In this document: positions 57,227 through 64,000 of the stretch, one piece after another
Layout: each line of letters starts with the position of its first letter
Position numbering within the stretch: the first letter of the stretch is position 1
Origin: Pseudomonas chlororaphis subsp. aurantiaca
GTDB taxonomy: Bacteria; Pseudomonadota; Gammaproteobacteria; Pseudomonadales; Pseudomonadaceae
Direction of reading: 5' to 3'
Length of the DNA: 64,000 bases
Assembly: GCF_013466605.1 (NCBI RefSeq)
Contig: NZ_CP059162.1
Location: 6,882,001-6,946,000 of the forward strand
The notes under the pieces: model-generated
The model's database searches: none
The model's input: the letters and a program-made list of their open reading frames with translations, nothing else
What the model was told of the DNA's origin: nothing
Made by a program: the position numbers and the translations under genes

Positions 57227-58771
57227 TTACCAGGTTTGGGTGGCCTTGAACTTCTCGATACCGGCTTTCAGGCCAGCGTCGATTTCGTCATTGAAGTCAC
57301 CCTTCACGTTGATCTTCGCCATCAAATCGGCGTGATCGCGGTTGAAGTAAGCAATCAGCGCTTGTTCGAAGCTACCGATCTTGGCGATTTCGACGTCAGT
57401 CAGGAACCCACGTTCAGCGGCATACAGCGACAGCGACATGTCAGCGATGGACATAGGCGCGTATTGCTTCTGCTTCATCAGCTCGGTAACGCGCTGACCG
57501 TGTTCAAGTTGCTTACGGGTCGCTTCGTCCAGGTCAGAAGCGAACTGGGCGAATGCCGCCAGTTCACGGTACTGAGCCAGAGCGGTACGGATACCACCGG
57601 ACAGCTTCTTGATGATCTTGGTCTGAGCGGCACCACCTACACGGGATACCGAAACACCGGCGTTCACTGCCGGACGGATGCCGGAGTTGAACATGGCCGA
57701 TTCCAGGAAGATCTGACCGTCGGTGATGGAAATCACGTTGGTCGGAACGAACGCGGAAACGTCGCCAGCCTGGGTTTCGATGATCGGCAGTGCGGTCAGG
57801 GAACCGGTCTTGCCAGTTACCGCGCCGTTGGTGAACTTCTCTACGTACTCTTCCGAAACGCGGGATGCGCGCTCCAGCAGACGGGAGTGGAGATAGAACA
57901 CGTCGCCTGGGTAAGCTTCACGGCCTGGTGGACGGCGCAGCAGCAGGGAAATCTGGCGGTAAGCCACTGCTTGCTTGGACAGATCGTCATAAACGATCAG
58001 CGCGTCTTCACCGCGGTCGCGGAAGTATTCGCCCATGGTGCAACCGGAGTACGGTGCCAGGAATTGCAGGGCAGCGGATTCGGAAGCACTGGCAGCCACG
58101 ATGATGGTGTTGGCCAGAGCGCCGTTTTCTTCCAGCTTGCGAACAACGTTGGCGATGGTCGATTGCTTCTGACCTACTGCTACGTATACGCAGAAGATGC
58201 CGCTGTCTTTCTGGTTGATGATCGCGTCGATCGCCAGAGCGGTCTTACCGATCTGACGGTCACCGATGATCAGCTCACGCTGGCCACGGCCGACCGGGAT
58301 CATGGCATCGACAGCCTTGTAGCCAGTCTGTACAGGCTGGTCTACCGACTTACGCCAGATCACGCCTGGAGCAACTTTCTCGACCGCGTCGGTCTCGGTG
58401 TTGTTCAGCGGACCTTTGCCGTCAACTGGGTTACCCAGTGCGTCGACTACGCGACCCAGCAGTTCCTTACCAACCGGAACTTCGAGGATGCGGCCGGTGC
58501 ACTTGGCGCTCATGCCTTCAGCCAGAGTCGTGTATGCGCCCAGTACAACGGCACCTACGGAGTCTTGCTCGAGGTTGAGTGCCATACCGTAGACACCGCC
58601 CGGAAACTCGATCATCTCGCCGTACATGACGTCGGCCAGACCGTGAATCCGCACGATACCGTCAGAAACGCTGACGACAGTGCCTTCGTTACGGGCTTGA
58701 GAGGTCACATCGAGCTTTTCGATGCGGCCCTTGATAATTTCACTTATTTCGGAAGGATTGAGTTGCTGCAT
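57227..58771 (-). CDS. atpA: ATP synthase alpha subunit
   Basis: A 514-residue non-catalytic F1 subunit with P-loop GDRQIGKT near residue 170 and the N-terminus [18 protein letters not shown]. Full length. Confidence 0.99.
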   Translation of the reverse strand: MQQLNPSEISEIIKGRIEKLDVTSQARNEGTVVSVSDGIVRIHGLADVMYGEMIEFPGGVYGMALNLEQDSVGAVVLGAYTTLAEGMSAKCTGRILEVPVGKELLGRVVDALGNPVDGKGPLNNTETDAVEKVAPGVIWRKSVDQPVQTGYKAVDAMIPVGRGQRELIIGDRQIGKTALAIDAIINQKDSGIFCVYVAVGQKQSTIANVVRKLEENGALANTIIVAASASESAALQFLAPYSGCTMGEYFRDRGEDALIVYDDLSKQAVAYRQISLLLRRPPGREAYPGDVFYLHSRLLERASRVSEEYVEKFTNGAVTGKTGSLTALPIIETQAGDVSAFVPTNVISITDGQIFLESAMFNSGIRPAVNAGVSVSRVGGAAQTKIIKKLSGGIRTALAQYRELAAFAQFASDLDEATRKQLEHGQRVTELMKQKQYAPMSIADMSLSLYAAERGFLTDVEIAKIGSFEQALIAYFNRDHADLMAKINVKGDFNDEIDAGLKAGIEKFKATQTW

Positions 58772-58792
58772 TGCTCTGCTGCCCCTTCAAAC

Positions 58793-59329
58793 TCAAGATT
58801 TCAATGCTTCGGCAAGTTTCGCGATTTTGCCGCGAATCGAGCCATCGATAACCAGGTCGCCGGCGCGGATGACGACACCACCAATCAGGGCAGCGTCCTC
58901 CGCAACTTGCAGGCGCACTTCCCGGTCGAGTCGTGCACTGAGAACCTTGGCGAGTTTGTCTTGCTGTTCTTGGTTCAACGCAAAAGCACTGGTGACTTCC
59001 ACATCTACCGACTTCTCTTGCTCGGCCTTGTACAGGTCGAACAGAGCGGCGATCTCCGGCAGAAGCAGGAGACGGTCGTTTTCGGCAACGACGTGGATGA
59101 AATTCTGTGCCTTGGCATCGAACTTGTCGCCGCACACGTCGATAAACGTGGCGGCCTTGTCTGCGCTCGTCAGTCGCGGGGCCTTGAGCACGCGCCGCAT
59201 GGTGTCGTCTTGCGACACCGCTGCAGCCAGGCCGAGCATGGCTGACCAAGAGGCCAGCTGCTGGTGGGCCTGAGCGTGCTCGAAGGCCGCCTTAGCGTAA
59301 GGTCGGGCCAACGTGGTCAGTTCTGCCAT
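58793..59329 (-). CDS. atpH: ATP synthase delta subunit
   Basis: A 178-residue peripheral stalk subunit (OSCP-like); N-terminus [14 protein letters not shown] and C-terminal [19 protein letters not shown] are conserved. Confidence 0.98.
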   Translation of the reverse strand: MAELTTLARPYAKAAFEHAQAHQQLASWSAMLGLAAAVSQDDTMRRVLKAPRLTSADKAATFIDVCGDKFDAKAQNFIHVVAENDRLLLLPEIAALFDLYKAEQEKSVDVEVTSAFALNQEQQDKLAKVLSARLDREVRLQVAEDAALIGGVVIRAGDLVIDGSIRGKIAKLAEALKS

Positions 59330-59341
59330 GATCGCCCTCGC

Positions 59342-59812
59342 TTAAATTTCAGCAGCCAGTTTGTTAACCAGCTCCGCGTGCGCGTTTTGATCGATTGTGG
59401 CGCCCAGGATCTTCTCGGCGCCGCCAACGGCCAGCACACCCAGTTGGGCACGCAGCGCGTCTTTGACACTGTTCAGTTCCTGCTCGATCTCGGCCTGAGC
59501 CTGAACCTTCACACGGTCAGCGTCGATACGGGCTTTTTCAACAGCCTCTTCGACGATCTGGTTACCGCGTTTCTTGGCTTGCTCAATGATTTCGGCTGCC
59601 TGAGCTTTTGCTTCGCGCAGTTGCTGACCCGCTTTCTCTTGGGCCAGTTCCAGGTCGCGAGCTGCTCGGCTGGCAGCGTCCAGTCCATCCGCGATCTTCT
59701 TCTGACGTTCGTGCAAAGCCGCGATGACCGGAGGCCACACGAACTTCATGCAAAACAGTACAAAAATGAAGAACGCAACGGACTGGCCAATCAGGGTTGC
59801 ATTAATGTTCAC
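59342..59812 (-). CDS. atpF: ATP synthase b subunit
   Basis: A 156-residue peripheral stalk subunit with one N-terminal membrane helix (about 5-25) and a long charged coiled coil. atpE lies 57 bp upstream. Confidence 0.98.
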   Translation of the reverse strand: MNINATLIGQSVAFFIFVLFCMKFVWPPVIAALHERQKKIADGLDAASRAARDLELAQEKAGQQLREAKAQAAEIIEQAKKRGNQIVEEAVEKARIDADRVKVQAQAEIEQELNSVKDALRAQLGVLAVGGAEKILGATIDQNAHAELVNKLAAEI

Positions 59813-59869
59813 GCCAACACCTCGCTCGTTCGTTGTCCATCACACCAATCAACTCGAAAATTCGAGTGA

Positions 59870-60142
<273 letters not shown>

Positions 60143-60214
60143 TTACGTCGTATGGTTTAGGTTTTTTAGATTAAAGCGGTAAAACAAATCGTTTCATCGT
60201 GCCCTAGACGGGCC

Positions 60215-60236
60215 CCCTCCCGTTTGACCGGGAGGG
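60215..60236 (-). other. intercistronic hairpin between atpB and atpE
   Basis: Stem CCCTCCCG/CGGGAGGG (60215-60222, 60229-60236) in the 133-bp gap. No T run follows on the minus strand, so an mRNA processing or stabilising role for the highly expressed atpE is more likely than termination. Confidence 0.5.
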
Positions 60237-60260
60237 ACATCAGACTGATCGAGACCGGTC

Positions 60261-61554
<1,294 letters not shown>

Positions 61555-61631
61555 CACTCTTGCTCCTCATGGGTCGGCTGCCATAATTCAATAACTTGGC
61601 ATAATTTGTGCCGACAAAATGCGCGCAGAGT

Positions 61632-61653
61632 ATAGGGGCGGTTCAGCCCCTAT
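61632..61653 (-). terminator. hairpin between parB and atpI
   Basis: Stem ATAGGGGC/GCCCCTAT with a 6-bp loop, 50 bp after the parB stop. T-richness downstream is weak, so termination efficiency is uncertain. The atp promoter should lie in the same 150-bp gap. Confidence 0.6.
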
Positions 61654-61702
61654 TCAACTGCCGGGTAGTGATTTCCGACTGCACGCTACATGAGGAAATG
61701 TT

Positions 61703-62575
61703 TCAGCGGATGTGTGCAAGGACGCCTTGAAGCTCATCGAGGGAGTTGTACCCGATGACCAACTGACCTTTCCCTTTCTTTCCGTGACGAATCTGCACCG
61801 CAGAGCCCAGGCGCTCGGCCAGGCGCTGCTCCAGGCGCGCGATATCCGGGTCGGGTTTGACGGGTTCGGCAGGCTGTTGTTTGCCACTGAGCCACTGGCG
61901 AACCAGGGCTTCGGTCTGGCGTACGGTGAGGCCGCGTGCGACAACGTGTCGCGCCCCTTCAACCTGTTGATTTTCCGGCAAACCCAGCAAGGCACGGGCA
62001 TGACCCATTTCCAGGTCGCCGTGGGACAGCATGGTCTTGATCACTTCAGGCAAAGCGATCAGGCGCAGCAGGTTGGCTACGGTCACGCGGGACTTACCCA
62101 CAGCCTCGGCAACCTGCTGCTGAGTCAGCTGGAATTCCTGCTGCAGGCGCTGCAGGGCAACCGCTTCCTCGATGGGATTGAGATCTTCGCGCTGGATATT
62201 CTCGATCAGCGCCATGGCGATGGCGGTTTCGTCCGGCACATCGCGGACCATCGCCGGGATGGTTTCCTGACCCGCCTGCTGGCTGGCGCGCCAGCGGCGC
62301 TCGCCGGCGATGATTTCAAAACGGCCGGAACCGATCGGACGCACCACGATCGGTTGCATCACGCCCTGGCTCTTGATCGAGCTCGCCAGTTCTTCCAGTG
62401 CCTGGGGGTCCATGTCCCGGCGCGGCTGATACTTGCCGCGCTGGATCAGGTCCAGCGGCAGATGCTGCAACTCGCGCACATCGGCTTGCACCGCTTGTTC
62501 TTCCAGTGCGCTGACAGTCGGACCACTCAACAGTGCATCCAGTCCACGTCCGAGACCTCGTTTCTTGACGGCCAT
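61703..62575 (-). CDS. parB: chromosome partitioning protein ParB
   Basis: A 290-residue ParB/Spo0J protein. The N-terminal CTPase/ParB box (ERRWRASQQAG), the helix-turn-helix (LTQQQVAEAVGKSRVTVANLL, in part) and a C-terminal dimer domain are present. Binds parS sites near the origin; no consensus parS site was found in this window. Confidence 0.97.
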   Translation of the reverse strand: MAVKKRGLGRGLDALLSGPTVSALEEQAVQADVRELQHLPLDLIQRGKYQPRRDMDPQALEELASSIKSQGVMQPIVVRPIGSGRFEIIAGERRWRASQQAGQETIPAMVRDVPDETAIAMALIENIQREDLNPIEEAVALQRLQQEFQLTQQQVAEAVGKSRVTVANLLRLIALPEVIKTMLSHGDLEMGHARALLGLPENQQVEGARHVVARGLTVRQTEALVRQWLSGKQQPAEPVKPDPDIARLEQRLAERLGSAVQIRHGKKGKGQLVIGYNSLDELQGVLAHIR

Positions 62576-62584
62576 GGGGATTCC

Positions 62585-63382
62585 TTAAGTTGGCTGGGCA
62601 GCGGCTGCGCGTGAATTTTTCCGTTGCCGACGAACCATCTCGCCAGCGAGGGCCAGATAGGCGATGGCACCGCGGGACTGTTTGTCGTAGGCCAACGCCG
62701 GCATGCCATAACTGGGGGCTTCCGCCAGACGGATGTTGCGCGGGATCACCGTGTCGTACAGCTGATCGCCGAAGTGTTCCTTGAGCTGCGCGGACACATC
62801 GTTCATCAGGCTCAGCCGCGGGTCGTACATGGTCCGCAGCAGGCCTTCGACCTTGAGGTTCGGATTGAGCAATTCGGAGATGCGCTTGATGTTATCCACA
62901 AGGTCGCTCAGCCCTTCAAGCGCAAAGTACTCGCACTGCATGGGGATAATTACCCCATCGGCGGCAACCAAGGCGTTGAGCGTGAGCATCGACAGCGACG
63001 GCGGGCAGTCGATCAGAATGTAATCGTAGTTTTCCCGGATTGGCGCCAGGGCGCTGCGCAGACGGCTTTCCTTCATCTGCATTTCCAGCAGAACGACTTC
63101 CGCAGCGGTCAGGTCGCGGTTCGCCGGCAGCAGTTGATAACCGCCGTGCTCGGAGTAGTGCATGGCCTGGGCCAGATCGCATTCGCCGATCAGCAGGTCG
63201 TAGACCGAATTTTCCAGGCCGTGTTTATCCACACCGCTACCCATGGTGGCGTTGCCCTGTGGATCGAGATCGATCAACAGCACCCGGCGCTTGGTAGCAA
63301 CCAGCGATGCTGCGAGGTTGATGCAGGTGGTGGTCTTGCCCACGCCACCTTTCTGGTTCGCTATCGCGAATACCTTAGCCAT
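62585..63382 (-). CDS. parA: chromosome partitioning ATPase ParA
   Basis: A 265-residue ParA/Soj ATPase with the deviant Walker A motif KGGVGKTT near the N-terminus (MAKVFAIANQKGGVGKTT). The start at 63382 is the family's usual one; a TTG 18 bp upstream is not needed. Nine bp precede parB. Confidence 0.98.
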   Translation of the reverse strand: MAKVFAIANQKGGVGKTTTCINLAASLVATKRRVLLIDLDPQGNATMGSGVDKHGLENSVYDLLIGECDLAQAMHYSEHGGYQLLPANRDLTAAEVVLLEMQMKESRLRSALAPIRENYDYILIDCPPSLSMLTLNALVAADGVIIPMQCEYFALEGLSDLVDNIKRISELLNPNLKVEGLLRTMYDPRLSLMNDVSAQLKEHFGDQLYDTVIPRNIRLAEAPSYGMPALAYDKQSRGAIAYLALAGEMVRRQRKNSRAAAAQPT

Positions 63383-63400
63383 TCTTGCTTGTGTTCCCAA

Positions 63401-64000
63401 TCATGCCGTGCGGCGCAGTATCAGCAGATGGCGTTGGCCTTGGCAACCGGGTACGGCCAGGGCGTGTTCGCTATCGAGGTGGAAGTCTGCCGGCAATGCT
63501 ACCAGCTCATCGGCGGGATGAACGCCCTTCATTGCCAGCCAACGTGTATCGCGGTCGCCGAGGTGGCGAGTCCAGTTGGTGAAATTCTCCATGCTGCTGA
63601 ACGCCCGGGAAATGATCCCGTTGAACGGCTGCTGCGGTTGGAAAGCTTCGACACGACTGTGGATAACATTCAGGTTATCCAGCTTCAGTTCCAGTTTGAC
63701 CTGGGTCAGGAAGCGGGTTTTCTTGCCATTACTGTCCAGACAGGTCACTTGCGAATCCGGAAACAGGATAGCCAATGGAATACCCGGCATCCCTCCGCCG
63801 CTGCCAACATCCAGCCAGCGACCGTTTTCGATGAACGACATCACGCTCAGGCTATCGAGCAGATGACGCGAGACCATTTCATCCGGATCGCGCACGGCGG
63901 TCAGGTTGTAAGCCTTGTTCCATTTGATCAACAGGGCCAGATAACCCAGCAGTAATTCGTGCTGGGTTTCTGTCAGGTTGACACCGAGTTGGCGAGCACC
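63401..64000 (-). CDS. rsmG: 16S rRNA m7G527 methyltransferase RsmG, 5' end outside window
   Basis: About 200 residues of the GidB/RsmG family are present; the open frame continues beyond 64000, so the start is missing. SAM-binding segment [20 protein letters not shown] and [11 protein letters not shown] are characteristic. Order rsmG-parA-parB is typical next to the chromosome origin. Confidence 0.97.
   Translation of the reverse strand, partial: GARQLGVNLTETQHELLLGYLALLIKWNKAYNLTAVRDPDEMVSRHLLDSLSVMSFIENGRWLDVGSGGGMPGIPLAILFPDSQVTCLDSNGKKTRFLTQVKLELKLDNLNVIHSRVEAFQPQQPFNGIISRAFSSMENFTNWTRHLGDRDTRWLAMKGVHPADELVALPADFHLDSEHALAVPGCQGQRHLLILRRTA

Overview
The window looks like the chromosome of a Pseudomonas of the fluorescens type. 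Its right end carries the conserved block rsmG-parA-parB-atpI-atpBEFHAGDC-glmU-glmR-glmS in the order typical of the origin-proximal part of Pseudomonas genomes, and perfect DnaA boxes (TTATCCACA) are unusually dense there. Everything left of about position 50,095 appears to be acquired DNA. It abuts the 3' end of glmS, the classical attachment site of Tn7-like transposons.

From right to left, the acquired DNA begins with a Tn7-like transposition module (about 40.3-50.1 kb, all on the minus strand). It has an end with three contiguous 20-bp TnsB-site-like repeats, a terminator, tnsA, tnsB, tnsC, a TnsD/TniQ gene, a complete IS3-family (IS2-group) insertion with a 5-bp target duplication, and a second TniQ/TnsD-like gene. 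An AT-rich stretch (about 35.4-42.3 kb) follows, with IS remnants, a small gene of unknown function, an SsrB-like response regulator, and a ToxR/MarT-like membrane regulator with a FidL/ToxS-like partner.

The rest (1-36.6 kb) encodes a nearly complete type III secretion system of the Salmonella SPI-2 / Edwardsiella / Esc family, which is not the Hrp or Psc type usual for Pseudomonas. The assignment rests on the SsaG-like needle protein, SsaE, SsaB, SsaM, the FHA-type SctD, SseB-like filament proteins with SseA- and SscA-like chaperones, an SseC-like translocator, and an SsrA/SsrB-type phosphorelay. The genes lie in blocks: (a) sseC-sscA-sseB1-sseA-sseB2 (minus); (b) an EsrC-like AraC regulator followed by sctF-G-I-J-K-L-W (plus); (c) a single 2,093-codon gene (plus); (d) ssrA, then ssaB-sctC-sctD-ssaE and two effector genes, one an ExoY-type nucleotidyl cyclase (minus); (e) ssaM-sctV-N-O-P-Q, sctR-S-T-U and a lytic transglycosylase (plus). 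Candidate effectors are the giant protein with a C-terminal Pasteurella-toxin-like Cys-His-Asp triad, the ExoY homologue, a 521-aa protein with 17-residue tandem repeats, and a 544-aa protein with a possible Cys-His site.

An 18-bp palindrome of 7-4-7 form (consensus TTCAGGTCWTYACCYGAT) lies 60-88 bp upstream of five operon starts in the secretion cluster and is probably the operator of a dedicated regulator, with the SsrB-like protein the first candidate. The far end of the Tn7-like element lies beyond position 1, so it is inferred and not shown that the secretion system is cargo of the transposon.
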